Notes: a model not told the origin generated them from the sequence alone. A stretch of 64,000 nt of DNA from Rhizophagus irregularis (GCF_026210795.1 NC_089442.1:3376501-3440500); one strand, 5' to 3'. Shown: positions 49,501 to 61,268, counted from the stretch's first letter. Made by a program: numbers and translations.

Positions 49501-52155
49501 ATTTTATCAGAATATGAATGTAACAAAATTATGGCAAAATTTCGTATTTTATTTAAACATAAGTTAAAATTTATGAAAACTACACCGAATTCAATAGTTC
49601 ACTTAAAAGAGATGTTTAATGTTAAAAATATTGAGGATAATCAATTACAAGCAAAAACGACTAATTTTATCTTACAAATTAATGATAAAAATGAATTGGG
49701 AATGATCACTAAAATTCGTTTATATAATCTTCAACAATTGTTATTTTTAAACGATAATCCTATTTATTCATTACGAGAAAAAGATATTATTAGATATAAG
49801 AAAATTTTCATGACGCAATTAAAAAATCATTATATATTAGAATGTATCAAAATGTTAAAGACTCAGAATTTTAGCATTGCTATTAACGATACGGTAGATA
49901 AAATGGAAATAATTGGAGGAAATATTTTAATTAAAGATATTTTACCTGAAGAAATTTATTTCGATAATTTACGATCAATAAAAAAACTAAATATTATGTT
50001 TGCAGATCAAATTTTGACGTTAGATGGGAAAAATTTATTAACGTTAAAAGAAATTTTGGGAAAACGATTTAAAAAATTTTTTAGTCCAAATAGATCTTTA
50101 ATTGAAAAGAGTTGGAAAATTATAGAAGATTGTATTTTAGATAACAATGAAGTAATAAAAAGACGAATTTCTATTGAAGCTAGGAATAAAATAGGCACTA
50201 GTTTTGCTCATAATTTAAAAGGAACAATTCTAACTAAAATGAATTCAAACTCAGAACCTATAAATAATGGTTTTATTTTTGGAAAAAAGAAGTTATATAA
50301 CGATATAATTTTAGTTTATGGTAAAAATTACAATTTGGGATCTAATAATATAGTATTGGAACATTATATAATGGTTAATAATCCAGATGATTTATCTATG
50401 GGTTTAAAAAAATGTTTAGGATGTTTTTTGGATGAAACAAGCACCATCGGTCCCCTCGAAAGAATACATAAACAAAGTAATTGTTTAGTTAATTTGAGAA
50501 TAGAAGATGTTTATTTTCTTGAAAATTATTTACATTCACATGCAATAATAATACATGAAACTGATTCATATATAGTACCAGATATTATTCAATCACATAT
50601 TGAGTCAAATATATGGCATGAACATAATTTTATTATAGAACCATTGCTTTTTAAACAAGATGATATTAGATTAAATATTTTTGAGTCCAATATGCAAAAA
50701 TCAACGCAAAATTGTATAGAAAAATATGTTAAAAAAGAAAAATTTAATAAGAACTTATCGATCGAAAAGTTAAACGTCATCAACTACAAATTAATCCAAC
50801 AATTGGGAGAACAAATTTTCGTATATATAGATGGTTCTGTTATAAATAATGGAACAGAGAATATTGATGGTATAGCCGGTTTACATTTTTATGATAAAGA
50901 TCATAAATTAATTGACGAATTTTACGTTAACATTGAACATTGGATTTCTCCAAGTAAAGCAGAAGTGACAAGTTTTATAATTGCATTGATTATTGTTCAT
51001 AATATTAGTAATGTCGAGATAATTACAGATAATGAATTTATTTTTAATTATTTTAATGATATTATATGCAAAACTGAAATTTATAATACACGTAAATTAC
51101 TAAAAACACAGAATAACATTTATATTTGGGCATTAATTCGACAATTTATAGACTTAAATGAAATAATTATACCAAAAATTACTAAAATCAAAGCACATGA
51201 CGATGATTTATATCATAATTTTTTAGATCAACAAATTAAAGGTCGTTATTCAGATAGAAATAGGGTATTTTCGGTTAATTTTAATTTTTTTCAACTCGAT
51301 AAAATCGAATATATGCTTACATGGAATAATATTATTATCGAAAAACCGATTAGACGTTTCATACGATATTATAATGAAATTTTAAATTTAGAAAAATTTT
51401 TTAATCTTCGAAGAAATCGAAAATATACAATAGATAGTGTAGAATGGGCAATTACGTTCGAATTCTTAAAGGAAAATGAAAACATTTTACAAACTAATTT
51501 CCACACAACTAAACGACATCGTTATAAAATTAAGAATTTAATTGAAGAAATTCCGACTGTAGAACAAAGAAAATTGATTAATTTTGATATATATAAGGAT
51601 TGGAAATGTCCTGTCTGTGAACGTAAAAAAGAAACTTTTGGACATGTTTGGCATTGTTATTCAAATCGTAAAAGAATGAGAAATATTATATATTATTCGA
51701 TTATATGTTTAATTGAAAAAATTAAAGAATACGATATTTATACCTTCGATGAAACTAAAATAATTGACTTGTTTATAAACGAATCCTTTGGCGAAGTTAA
51801 AGTTGACAATAATAAATTAACTTTCGTAGATATTATTAAAGGCTTATTTCCTAAATTATTAGCTGATTTCTTACGACAAGAAATTAAAATGACTAAAGTT
51901 CATATATTCGAAACTGGAGTCAAATTTTTAGATTTCATTTTTGATTCTACACACAAGATTTGGTTTGATAGATGTGATTTACAAAAAGATAAAGAAAAAA
52001 GTTTAGGCGTTACTAAAGAAGATAAAAAACAGTATAGTTATGATAAAAATATAGTTAAAAAAGATATTAATCATAAAGTCTATCAAAAGGTAGAAGGGCT
52101 TTTGAATAATATATATTTTAATATAGAACCTTTAGAGTTTTATAGTTCGTGTTAA
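46534..52155 (+). CDS. LINE ORF2: endonuclease, reverse transcriptase, RNase H
   Basis: One open frame of 1873 codons, starting 6 bp after the ORF1 stop; a second candidate start is at 46645. An APE-type endonuclease comes first (GITETQ, CCGDFNLQ with D213 and N215, then TDHALLTFDF with H302). The reverse transcriptase follows, with IYPIPKPKP, RPITLLE, LALDMSKAYD (D745) and YMDD (858-861, Met where most LINEs have Ala). RNase H begins VYIDGS (D1433), followed by KAEVTSF and ITDNEF. A C-terminal Cys/His motif WKCPVC..KKETFGHVWHC begins at residue 1690. It cuts target DNA and copies the LINE RNA into it. All key residues checked are present. Confidence 0.93.
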   Translation: MIVQPNNNNLINNYFNNPPPHLINYKRKKKKKKKTNLMEDNTIPNQINDNIDMFNEHDNQKYFTKIAVLNICTLTEYKLNNIFDYIRKNGVDIMGITETQKADKEINFFNANKAGYKIISHNDNKNAIGKGVMLIIRNNLEKHIFNIEKINGRILIVDFSFKNNKKLRLILFYNLANHRTGVDMNNKINMNTHVINHIKIAKSQKMEIICCGDFNLQYRRFKKRLDNKQSMPKMLKIFQKLENLNLWDVHKETYDMANTKEIMTYFGRFKSRIDYIWISENLFTKTSKAKIINIKDIIKTDHALLTFDFINEDLIYPILQTKKMNTTNVNLIRHIFDFDNTEEKDLLNFQDDLKKVATSFNLNGSIEEKWSFFKNNLLKIKQQHIRSKEIIVNVDRDKIFQHTQLYKDLRYIVYLRRKFKKKLSFEKLALNWKYYNNYLKHLVKRHSIDEVNSTYLLLQHRISRFLIGQYVKELNEIYDTLFSKFSLEMFNLKNDKIIEAIDKCCADLADNQRRMIDNITENEMKKIFIDRVLIDDEDGNSILVTDENKIKDITKDHFQNAAGSKNRTIDDLQEWSDEYEPIRSINELIYNNCLEPITDDEWDMVIKDLPIKKAVGPTGIAYDEIKKAPSEFNHLLRDIINEVLRTQIMPEDWKLANIYPIPKPKPWGYRLNNTRPITLLETARKVMMKIITKRISKIMVEHQILQGYQYAGLPLNSTFEPLRIINEIIQHSNERDKELWILALDMSKAYDRINVFMLEKVMKRIKFPVELINLLTGLSIGRKNKVFTPYGLIDAFDMQCGIDQGEIISPLLWIIYYDPLLTKIKNSNLGYNIDGFKVNNIYENVEEKINFNFPGLAYMDDTNFMAGNQENLEKILSIADTFYNLNDIKINKDKSELLLRKKYIPESLSLSFGKLIVNIKPTSKKGSIRLLGVWFNAFNRRNHVIDQIKNEINNCCDSMILQKKLTDKQMAFIFNVLIIPRIEYRAQLIILSEYECNKIMAKFRILFKHKLKFMKTTPNSIVHLKEMFNVKNIEDNQLQAKTTNFILQINDKNELGMITKIRLYNLQQLLFLNDNPIYSLREKDIIRYKKIFMTQLKNHYILECIKMLKTQNFSIAINDTVDKMEIIGGNILIKDILPEEIYFDNLRSIKKLNIMFADQILTLDGKNLLTLKEILGKRFKKFFSPNRSLIEKSWKIIEDCILDNNEVIKRRISIEARNKIGTSFAHNLKGTILTKMNSNSEPINNGFIFGKKKLYNDIILVYGKNYNLGSNNIVLEHYIMVNNPDDLSMGLKKCLGCFLDETSTIGPLERIHKQSNCLVNLRIEDVYFLENYLHSHAIIIHETDSYIVPDIIQSHIESNIWHEHNFIIEPLLFKQDDIRLNIFESNMQKSTQNCIEKYVKKEKFNKNLSIEKLNVINYKLIQQLGEQIFVYIDGSVINNGTENIDGIAGLHFYDKDHKLIDEFYVNIEHWISPSKAEVTSFIIALIIVHNISNVEIITDNEFIFNYFNDIICKTEIYNTRKLLKTQNNIYIWALIRQFIDLNEIIIPKITKIKAHDDDLYHNFLDQQIKGRYSDRNRVFSVNFNFFQLDKIEYMLTWNNIIIEKPIRRFIRYYNEILNLEKFFNLRRNRKYTIDSVEWAITFEFLKENENILQTNFHTTKRHRYKIKNLIEEIPTVEQRKLINFDIYKDWKCPVCERKKETFGHVWHCYSNRKRMRNIIYYSIICLIEKIKEYDIYTFDETKIIDLFINESFGEVKVDNNKLTFVDIIKGLFPKLLADFLRQEIKMTKVHIFETGVKFLDFIFDSTHKIWFDRCDLQKDKEKSLGVTKEDKKQYSYDKNIVKKDINHKVYQKVEGLLNNIYFNIEPLEFYSSC

Positions 52156-52429
52156 TCAGTATACTATTCAAATAATTTTTTATTATTTTATTTCATTTTA
52201 TTTTTTAAATATTTTCTTTTATTTTCGCCCGATTGGGTTGATTTTTTTTATTATTATTTTTTCTTCTTTTTGTTTAGTTATCCTGGTTCATCAGGAATAT
52301 AGTAATTTTTAGTATATTCTAGGTGTTTAGTTTTGTATTATTGTTATGTAGATTTATTCTATTACTGTTATCAAACTAATGACACGTGCTGTAATGTTTC
52401 TTTTATAATAAATAAATTTTTCGTTAACC

Positions 52430-52459
<30 letters not shown>

Positions 52460-52461
<2 letters not shown>

Positions 52462-52518
52462 GTCAATGACAATGTCAATGTCAGTGACAATGTCAATGTC
52501 AATGTCAATGACAATGAA
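52460..52518. repeat. TGTCAATG microsatellite holding the LINE target site
   Basis: Irregular repeats of TGTCAATG and TGACAATG follow the poly(A) tail. The first 15 bp are the right target duplication, so the LINE inserted at the edge of this small repeat. Confidence 0.8.
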
Positions 52519-52659
52519 AAAACTTCTAATGCCAACTTTTCGCAAAAACTCTTCCTGTGCCACTAAAAGTCCCTGTTAAATTGTTGCATCATTCAATATT
52601 TGCATAATTTCATTTTTTTGTTGATCATTAAAATTTCATAAAATATTGCAAAAAAATAA

Positions 52660-54110
52660 AAAAATTGTAAAAAAAACGTTTCAGCGTTTTTTCATATAAT
52701 ATTATTAAAAAAATGCCAAAAACTTTTTTTTTTGCATTACTATTAAGAAAAAAACGTTTTGGCATTTTTCCATATAAAATTATAAAAAAATAACACAAAA
52801 ACGTTTTTTCTTCATTTTTTATTTTTTTAACAAAAAATGTCAAGACTGACGTTTTTAATTAAAAAAAACCAATATTTTTTTGATTTTTAATCACAAAAAT
52901 GTCAAGTCTGACGTTTTTAATTAAAAAAATCATTTTTTTTTGATTTTTTAATTACAAAAACGTCAAGTCTGACATTTTTAATTAAAAAAAAACCAATATT
53001 TTTTTAATTTTTATTTTTTAATCACAAAAATGTCAAGTCTGACGTTTTTTAATTAAAAAAATCATTTTTTTGATTTTTTAATAACAAAAACGTCAAGTCT
53101 GATGTTTTTAATCAAAAAAATCATTTTTTTTGATTTTTTAATTACAATAACGTCAAGTCTAACGTTTTTAATCAAAAAAATCATTTTTTTTTGATTTTTT
53201 AATTACAAAAACATCAAGTCTGACATTTTTAATCAAAAAAATCATTTTTTTTGATTTTTTAATTACAAAAACGTCAAGTCCGACGTTTTTAATTAAAAAA
53301 AAACAATATTTTTTTGATTTTTAATTACAAAATGCCAACTGCCAAGTCTGACGTTTTTAATTAAAAAATCAATATTTTTTTGATTTTTAATCACAAAAAC
53401 ATCAAGTCTGACGTTTTTAATAAAAAAATCATTTTTTTGATTTTTTAATTACAAAAACGTCAAGTCTGACGTTTTTAACTAAAAAAATCAATTTTTTTGA
53501 TTTTTAATTACAAAATTGTCAAATCTAACGTAGAAAATAATTTTTTGAATCATAAAAATATCAAATCTGACGTTTTTAATTAAAAAATCATTTTTTTTTA
53601 TTTTTAATCACAAAAATGTCATGTCTGACGTTTTTAACTAAAAAAATCATTTTTTTTTGATTTTTTAATTACAAAAACGTCAAGTCTGACGTTTTTTAAC
53701 TAAAAAAGTCATTTTTTTGATTTTTTAATTACAAAAACGTCAAGTCTGACGTTTTTTAACTAAAAAAGTCATTTTTTTGATTTTTTAATTACAAAAACGT
53801 CAAATCTGACATTTTTAATTAAAAAAATCATTTTTTTTATTTTTAATCACAAAAATGTCATGTCTGACGTTTTTATAACTAAAAAAGTCATTTTTTTTGA
53901 TTTTTTAATTACAAAAACATCAAGCCTGACGTTTTTTAAATGAAAAAGTCATTTTTTTTTGATTTTTTAATTACAAAAACGTCAAGCCTGACGTTTTTTA
54001 ACTAAAAAAGTCATTTTTTTGTTTTTTTAATTACAAAAACGTCAAGTCTGACGTTTTTAATAAAAAAATCAATTTTTTTTATATTTAATTATAAAAACGT
54101 TTGATGACCC
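52660..54110. repeat. Satellite of about 60 bp with a palindromic core
   Basis: About 21 copies of a unit with core ACGTCAAGTCTGACGTTTTT followed by AATTAAAAAAATCATTTTTT and TGATTTTTTAATTAC run from about 52830. A related, looser AACGTTTTGGCATTTTT section precedes them. The core is an inverted repeat (CGTCA..TGACG), and the A- and T-tracts also pair, so each unit can fold as a hairpin. No gene is present. Confidence 0.85.
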
Positions 54111-54249
54111 AACCCAAAATTTTCGAGTCAATCTGACAGTATAATGATTATAACTCACTAATAATTACCAAGTTACTCTAGTTATATTTAACAAATTATA
54201 AAATGTATATTACCGTATTAGTATCTTTACTATAAATAAATTTTTAGAA

Positions 54250-55560
54250 ATTTAAATCTCTACTAAAATAAAAAGCTTCAGGATTTTATAACTATTAAAA
54301 AGAATCCAATCATTACTTTTAACCAATTCTTTTCTTTCAATTTCAGCTACTTCAATTATTTCAGGATCTAAATTCCATTGAATTTTCCAATATTTGATAA
54401 TATTTCTGGTGCTATGTAAGGTATTATACCTAAAATTTTTACTATGTGATAAAGAATCAGAAAATACTAATGTATAAATCATTGTTTTCTGGATCCCGAG
54501 AAATTCCGTATAATTTTGGACTTTTTTCCGAACTCATTACAGTGTAATATGAATCAAGCTATATTAGAAGGGGGGCGAGGAAGGAAAAAAAAGAAAAAAT
54601 TATTATAAAATTTATCTAATTCTTACGATAAAATCGTTTCATGCCTGACATAAAATCAGCTCCATTAATATTCTTTGAATTTTTTAATTGTTTACTACAT
54701 ATTGAGATCCTGTTGTACTTTTATCGCTAAACGAAAATGAAATATTTCCTTCCGTGATATAGATATTAATATTTATTGCAGAAACATATAGAGAATTAAA
54801 ATAACAAAAAAATTCAATCACCTTATATTCAAATCTAGCGACAACACGATCACTCCATAATTTTAGTTCTCCAGTTTTAGAAGAAAGAGATTTTCTCTTA
54901 TTTTTTAATTAATTAACAATTTTAAATAAACCAAATTCTCTAACATTATTGGGATCTTCTTCCTTCCAAATAAAATCACCATTGTGTTTTTATACTTTAT
55001 TTATCCAACCTTTCATCGTACCAAAATAAAGTCCATTATTCCAAAAAGCGAGATAAACTTTACTATAACCACCTTCTTCTAATAATATTATATTTTCAAA
55101 TTCATCAAAAGGAATTAATTTTAAATAATTTTCTTTAACAGAATTTGTTAATTGGGTTTTTTTAATAAATTCATCTAATAAATCTATTTCACTTGTCCAA
55201 TAACTAAAATTTTCTTTAAATAATTTTGTTTCACATTCGTTACACCATAATATTGAATTTTTTTTTATAAGGTGTTTTACATTTAAGACAATATTCTGAT
55301 GGTGATAAAAGTGATGAGATGATGGAATTGGTTGATAATATTTTTAAATAATTACAAACTCTACTAAAATATGTCTCCGCATAATCTTTTGATGACTTGT
55401 TTGATTTCTAAATACGGCGGTTGTCGCTTTTCTGATCGCATCTCTAAATAAATAAATAAAAAGAATTTTAAAAAATTATTAAAATAGCGCTTTAAATAAT
55501 AATATGATAACTTTACCTTGATTTTTTATCCCCATTACTTTTTTTACAAATATATATATA
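54250..55560 (-). pseudogene. Kinase relic (antisense copy C, the most complete)
   Basis: On the minus strand: a start-like exon MGIKNQ near 55520-55540, then the Cys-pair linker (EYCLKCK, LWCNECETKLFKENFSY), TSEIDLLDEFIKKTQ, IPFDEFENI and a glycine loop LEEGGYSKVYLAFWNNG. The C-lobe remains at 54250-54480. An extra base in an A-run near 55265 and an in-frame stop after GWINKV disable it. No insertion is present where copy A has 928 bp. Confidence 0.7.
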
Positions 55561-55738
55561 CTATAATTTTATTTACGAAAAAAAAGAATAATCTAAATAA
55601 TCTAAATTTTGCGAAAATAAAAGAAAAAAATTCAAAATATATAATCTATATAAATTAAATTTTTTGGATCTATCATCTTTATGATTAGAATAATTGATTG
55701 GCTATAATCATATTTCATTTTTGGTTATTACCATCCTC

Positions 55739-56899
55739 TTGGGATGATGCAATCGGCCGCAGATCAGATTTAACTATTTTTTATTTTTGTCTTTTTAGTT
55801 CAATACCGAAATAAATTTTTTAAAACCAATTTTTTTTATTTTTTTCGGTTCAAACCAAAAAAATAAACTCTTAGTTCTTTTTTATTTTTGGTTATTTTTT
55901 TTTTATAAATTATTAATAATTAATTAGCACTAACTGAATAAAAAAGACCTTTTTTTACTTATTATTTTTTTGATTGTCTATCTACATCTTCTAAGTCTAT
56001 TTATAATTTTGTTTAACATTGATCATTATATACCATTAAATTCAAAATACCAATTTACATCATTATAATCATCATTATATAAAAATATAACTAAACTAAA
56101 AAACTATTTTTTTTTTAGGAAATTTGTTATGTCTGGTATATATGATAATTATTATAATGTTGATATGAAATTTTGCGATAAGTTTATTATTTTTAGTAAT
56201 TTAATTTTTTCATATAATATTCACAAATTCACTATAGAAAGTTTATAAAAAGTTTATTATATGATAATTGATTTAAATAAATTTAATAAATTTAAAACCA
56301 TTTTTTCAGACTTTTTCTTTTCACTTTGATTTTTAATAATTAAACTAGCTGTAATCTGCTGCATTGCGACAGGATTAATTTATGCGTTCATTTGTAGATT
56401 TTATACCCACAGCCAGGCCTATATGTCTTTTTTTATGTTTGCTCAGGAAGCCATATTGATTTTAGCATTAGTGATATTATGCATTATACTGTATTTATGA
56501 GAAACTAATGTATTATACACTTTCATATGAAATAGGTATAAAAAAAAAAGACAATATTAAAATAAGTATTAATTACGCTAATTGATCCAAACCTAAAGGT
56601 AAAAACTAATTAGAAAAGAAAACTATTATTAAAAATAAAAGTCAAAAAAAAGTGTTTACCGTAACATCACAGCGTTAATCCGATCACTGATCTTGCTTAA
56701 ATATATAAAATTAATATATATTAATAAAGGAAAAAATATTTTTAATTTTAGTAAAAAACCAAACTGAAAAAACTGAAAAAAGGAAAAAATGGCACCCCGA
56801 AAAAATTTTCTAGCTTTTAAAAGAAAAAAGGAAAATTAAAACCGAAAAAAAAATTTTTAAAGTTCGGATATCTGTGGTGATACATTGCATCATCCCAGG
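55739..56899. mobile_element. Possible TIR element, 1.16 kb
   Basis: Inverted ends TGGGATGATGCAAT (55740-55753) and ATTGCATCATCCCA (56884-56897). Both arms continue with AACC..AATTTTTTT and CGGTT/AACCG motifs. No target duplication was seen and there is no coding frame. Confidence 0.45.
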
Positions 56900-57006
56900 C
56901 TAGTCACAGAGAATAAATAATAAAAGTATTTTATGTAAATATTTATGTTTCATTACTAATAAAGAAATGTCATGTTACTAAACTTTCGTTAGCATTATAA
57001 GGAAAA

Positions 57007-57485
57007 AAATGACCAAAATTTCATTAACTGAAATTGGATTAGCCATTGGAACTTACACACGACCCCGATAGTATATCACATGTTTCACATCACACATTCA
57101 GATGGAGAAAAGAAGTACGATTAACGAAATTAGTCAATCATCAAAAAAATCAACAATACTTCTCTACCAGTTGATAACAGCTTAAAGACAGAAGATTCGG
57201 ATAATAACGAATATTTATCAAGATATTTTAGTAACAACTTAATGATAATAATGAAACTGTTGATAATCAAACATCAAATTGATTGCTTTTTAAATCTAAA
57301 ATATTTGCAATATTTATTTTTTTCTTATAATAAATAAATATAAATATATAATCAATGAAATTCATTTAGCAAATACCATCTTACAAAATCAATTGATAAT
57401 TCATCAACTATTATTAAATCTGCAGCATAAAAACAAAAAAGGTTAACAGACATTATTGGAAAAAGTGAATGGTATAAGGTAAGGT
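57007..57485 (+). pseudogene. Second copy of the MTKISLTE relic
   Basis: It is collinear with 34677-35150 (ATGACCAAAATTTCATTAAC, the CGACCC..ATAGTATATCACA segment, then GAATGGTATAAGGTAAG). It is broken by different stops and indels. Its presence after antisense copy C mirrors the order after copy A. Confidence 0.5.
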
Positions 57486-57489
57486 AAGT

Positions 57490-58372
57490 ACTAACAATAT
57501 CTTTCAAGCATAATTATTAAAATTATAATATTTTCTAATAACTTTTTTTTACTTAATATTTGCACTAAAAATAAGTATCTAAAAGGAAATCAAGTATAAC
57601 AAACAAGAACGTACTGGCAACAAATACGAAGTGAGGTAGATACTGTATATATATATTTATAAAATTTTATTTATTATTACAATTATTAATTTATAATTTA
57701 TTCAAGGATATATAACACAAAATAGTTAGAAAATTTATTTGGTAAAAGAAATAATTCCTAAAGTTAGGATTATACGCCTATTAAAAAATCTGTATTTAGC
57801 GAATTATATATTAAATTACTGTACGAAAATCTAATAATTGCTTAATAATAACTTAATTTGAAAGTGAAATAATAATTCTTCAGTACTAAGAATGTAATTA
57901 TTTATAATAAATTCAGAATTATAAATTATTACAAATTAATATTCGTTAGATTTAATATTTGTAAATTAATGTAAATTTTATATCATTTGTAATTGATACT
58001 AAAAAAATTAATTAAATTATATTATAAAATCATAAAATGTGAAATTGAATATTTAACTAGACTTAAGATATGGATATTATTAAATGAAAAGCAATAACTC
58101 AATTAAAAGTCTTTTATTATGTATGGAAATTATATACTACTATTATTCAACGATTTTAATATATTTTAAATTTATTTAATAATAGTATTAAATAAATGGA
58201 AAACTCAATATTAACTTAATGCAAATTTTATTTTATTTAATTGGCAATGTAACAATTTAATCTATTAATTAGCCATATAGGTTCATATTGAATATCATAT
58301 CCATTTATTTTCATACAAAATACGAAGTATACTTGTTCAATTACCAAATTTTCTAAAAGATTTGTTTCTTAC
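57490..58372. other. AT-rich stretch, nothing recognised
   Basis: No coding frame, RNA gene or repeat structure is supported here. Confidence 0.5.
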
Positions 58373-58645
58373 TACAGTCAGCTCACCTTATAACGAAGTT
58401 AGCGTACAAGCCAATTAAGCCTCATTATAAAAAAATTCGTTAATATTATAACGAATTATTCAGTAAAATATCAGCATAAAGTTTTCCGCATCACGTAATA
58501 TTATAGATTGTGTTATGAAAATAAACAAATAAATTAAATTTTATTGCAACTAATAATCTAAAATCTTACATTCTATTATACATATGTACATTTTTATTAG
58601 AATTCTTTACTCGAAAAAATACGCATTTATAGAAAAAAAAAAATA

Positions 58646-60688
58646 TTATTTAAAAAAAGAGATGGAAAAAATAAATTTTAGATCTTCTATTATAATACTG
58701 ATACAATGAAAAAATAGATACAAGTTTTTTTTCTCAAGATTCGTTTGTCTTGCAGAAATGAACCACTGTTTCAAAGCTTCTTTCTGCAGCTCTTTAACAT
58801 ACTTCAATTCTTCTTTTTTTGTATCAAAATTATCTTCCTGTTGTTCCAGATACAAAATTATTTTGTTATAAAGTTCAATTGCTTCACTATGAGTAATTGA
58901 TGGTAGAAGTCTAAAGGATTAAAATCTAATGCTTCGATTTCGTTCTCTTGATTATCACCAGGAAGAACTGCTTTTAATATTTCTTCAACAGGTATCATTT
59001 CTGCTGTTAATCCAGAATTGTCATATTGAACGAATTCATCAGCAGCTAAAGGTTTTTTCAAGGTCAAGTTTATCAATTAAATCTTGAACTTCTTCAAGTT
59101 CTTTCGTATGTGTTAAAAGAATTTGTGTTTCAGCACCAAGATCCGAATCGATTTCATCATCTTTAGGCAAAATATCCGCTTTCAGCCAACAATTTTCAAT
59201 TGTAGATTGCGTAACATTATCTTCCCCAGTATCGCCAGAAAATTTTTCACCCCACGTGACCCTAAATAATTTGTCACCCGTGTCACATCCCTCCACTTTC
59301 TCATTTTTTATAAGTATTCTGGGGACAGAGATTTTTTCGGTGTCTAAAATCCTATTCGTCACACGTTATTCGACACATGGTTAATTTCTTAATTCCAGCC
59401 AAATCTCCTAATGCCGGCCAAAGTCACGTGGGGGTGAAAAATTTTCTGGCGATACTGGGGTAGATGCGTAACATTATCTCATGATGCACGTGCAACATAT
59501 TTGATGCACTTTTTAATGTTAATCTCACTGGGTTTAATACCATATTCATTATAATTATCAAAAGCTTTAACCCTATTACGCAATAATAACTTCTATATTG
59601 TGCCTAAAAATAAAAATAATTTTAATTTAAAGTGTATAACTGTAATGTATATAAATTAAATAATAACAATCCGTTGTTTACCTTAAAACTGTTGATAATC
59701 TCTTGATCGCACGGTTGAATATGTGCAGTAGTGTCTGGGGAAAGAAATTCAATTTTAATATTTGTAAGATTTATAGTTTCATATAAAGAATGAGCTGGTG
59801 CATTATCGACAAGAAGGATAATATTTCGGCCTTGTGTTCTCATTTGTGAATCAAGTTTCTTGAGATAACCATTCAAAACGGATGCTTGCATCCAACTTTT
59901 TGTGTTCCAGTAGTAATTTATTGGAAGAGTATATTTGTTAATATTCTTGAGAGCTCGGGGTTCTCATATTTGTGTATCAATAATGGTTGTAATTTTTCAG
60001 TTCAATTTGCATTACATGTAAGAAAAACAGTTGTGCGATCTTTTGATTGCTTGGTTCCAGCAACAGAACCATTAGATATAGTGCGATTAGATCGCATTTT
60101 CCAGAAAAGGCTTATCTCATCACAATTAAAGATATCTTCTAGATCATAATTTTTTAGAATTTTGACGCAAATTTTCACGCATTACATCAAGTTCTGAAGT
60201 GGTGCACTTGCTGCTTCTCCATGTATGTTATATTGCTCAAGATTATGCCGTTTTTTTAAAGTTATCTACCCATCCATCTGATCCTTTAAATTTATGTTCA
60301 TTACATAAAAAAGACAAACTCCAAAGCTTTAGTTGAAAGAATATTATCACTTATTATAGTAAGACCGGCCCGAAGTGCATTTTATACCCAAAGATCTAAA
60401 GCATCTTCAATAATAACAAAGGGAAGTTTTCTTTCACGTCGTAAACCAGCCTGATATGAGTTAAGGTCTATAGCAAGCCAACAGTCTTTTGCCTTCAAAA
60501 TATCACTAATCTTCTCTTCACTAACATCGTACTCTTTAGCTAAATCTTTGTTTTTTTAAAGGTGGAGAATTTTTTTTTAAGCAAATTTCTTTCTTTTGTG
60601 CAGCCGTAAGAGACTTACGTTTTTTAGGAGCAGGAATCTCATTAAAAAGTTGTTTTTTAGTTAGACTAATAGGCTTGGCTTTTGGCAT
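58646..60688 (-). pseudogene. pogo/Tigger transposase, many breaks
   Basis: The start is the ATG at 60688 (MPKAKPISLTKKQLF, then SLTAAQKKEICLK, a psq-type helix-turn-helix). After a shift come EYDVSEEKISDILKAKD and a CENP-B-type region (KGSDGWVDNFKKRHN). The DDE domain is clear at 59622-59891 (IILLVDNAPAH, TTAHIQPCDQEII). The acidic C-terminal region is at 58858-59200. Several stops and shifts plus a MITE insertion make it inactive. Confidence 0.82.
59224..59460. mobile_element. MITE with 37-bp inverted repeats and long flanking direct repeat
   Basis: Ends CCCCAGTATCGCCAGAAAAT... and the complement (59423-59460) match over 37 bp with one indel. A direct repeat of 20-21 bp (59202-59222 and 59460-59479) with one indel flanks it. 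That is longer than usual for target duplications. No coding frame of its own. Confidence 0.75.
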
Positions 60689-61268
60689 CTCAAAAAAAAA
60701 AAGAAATATAAAATATGAAAATAACAAAGCACAAAACGCGAAACATGAACATGCATCACTATCATTTTATTAATGAAAATGTTAAACATGTGATATTGCT
60801 ATATCTGATGAATGATTTCGTGTATAAATTGTCCTTTACAGTAAAAAGTCATCTCGCAAAAAAACCTTCGTTGTAATAAAAAAAAATAAAAATTCGTTAA
60901 AAAGTGAGTCATTTCTTATATACAATGTACTTCATACAGCATTTAACTAGTAAAGTTCAATATAAAAATTTTTTTATATATGTTAAAATCTGTACCACAG
61001 TGAAGATCCGTTGTATTAAATAATTCGTCAAATCAAAAAGTGAGAGCTGACTGTATATTATGTTTAAAAAATTATCCAATGATTATTCGAGAATAAAATC
61101 ACGCTGATTAGCATTCAGAATTTACATAAATTACATTACATTAAATATGGGAATGTTAGAAGTACAAATGCACGCCATTATGTTACACACATTCTGATTG
61201 TTTTTTTACTTAAATTCTGTCGTCACAATAGAATTAATATTTTCTTACTTCATTTTGTAGTAAATAAA

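Larger units (their letters stand above)
44244..52459 (+). mobile_element. Non-LTR retrotransposon (LINE), 8.2 kb
   Basis: The 15-bp duplication atgtcaatgacaatg (44229-44243 and 52460-52474) flanks the element. The 3' end is 28 A (52433-52460, the last A shared with the duplication). ORF1 is a nucleic-acid-binding protein and ORF2 has endonuclease, reverse transcriptase and RNase H domains. The 3' UTR of about 280 bp lies between ORF2 and the tail. The element appears full length. Domain order fits the I/Tad-like LINE branch, but a clade call needs a tree. Confidence 0.93.
58375..61053 (-). mobile_element. pogo/Tigger-like DNA transposon, degenerate
   Basis: TA dinucleotides (58373-58374 and 61054-61055) flank inverted ends CAGTCAGCTC, as in pogo/Tigger elements. 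The inside carries a minus-strand CENP-B-like transposase in broken frames. A MITE sits inside it at 59224-59460. Confidence 0.88.

Noticed and set aside
52354-52563. Frame with Asp-Ile repeats at the LINE 3' end
   Set aside because: It is the complement of the poly(A) tail and the TGTCAATG microsatellite, not a gene.
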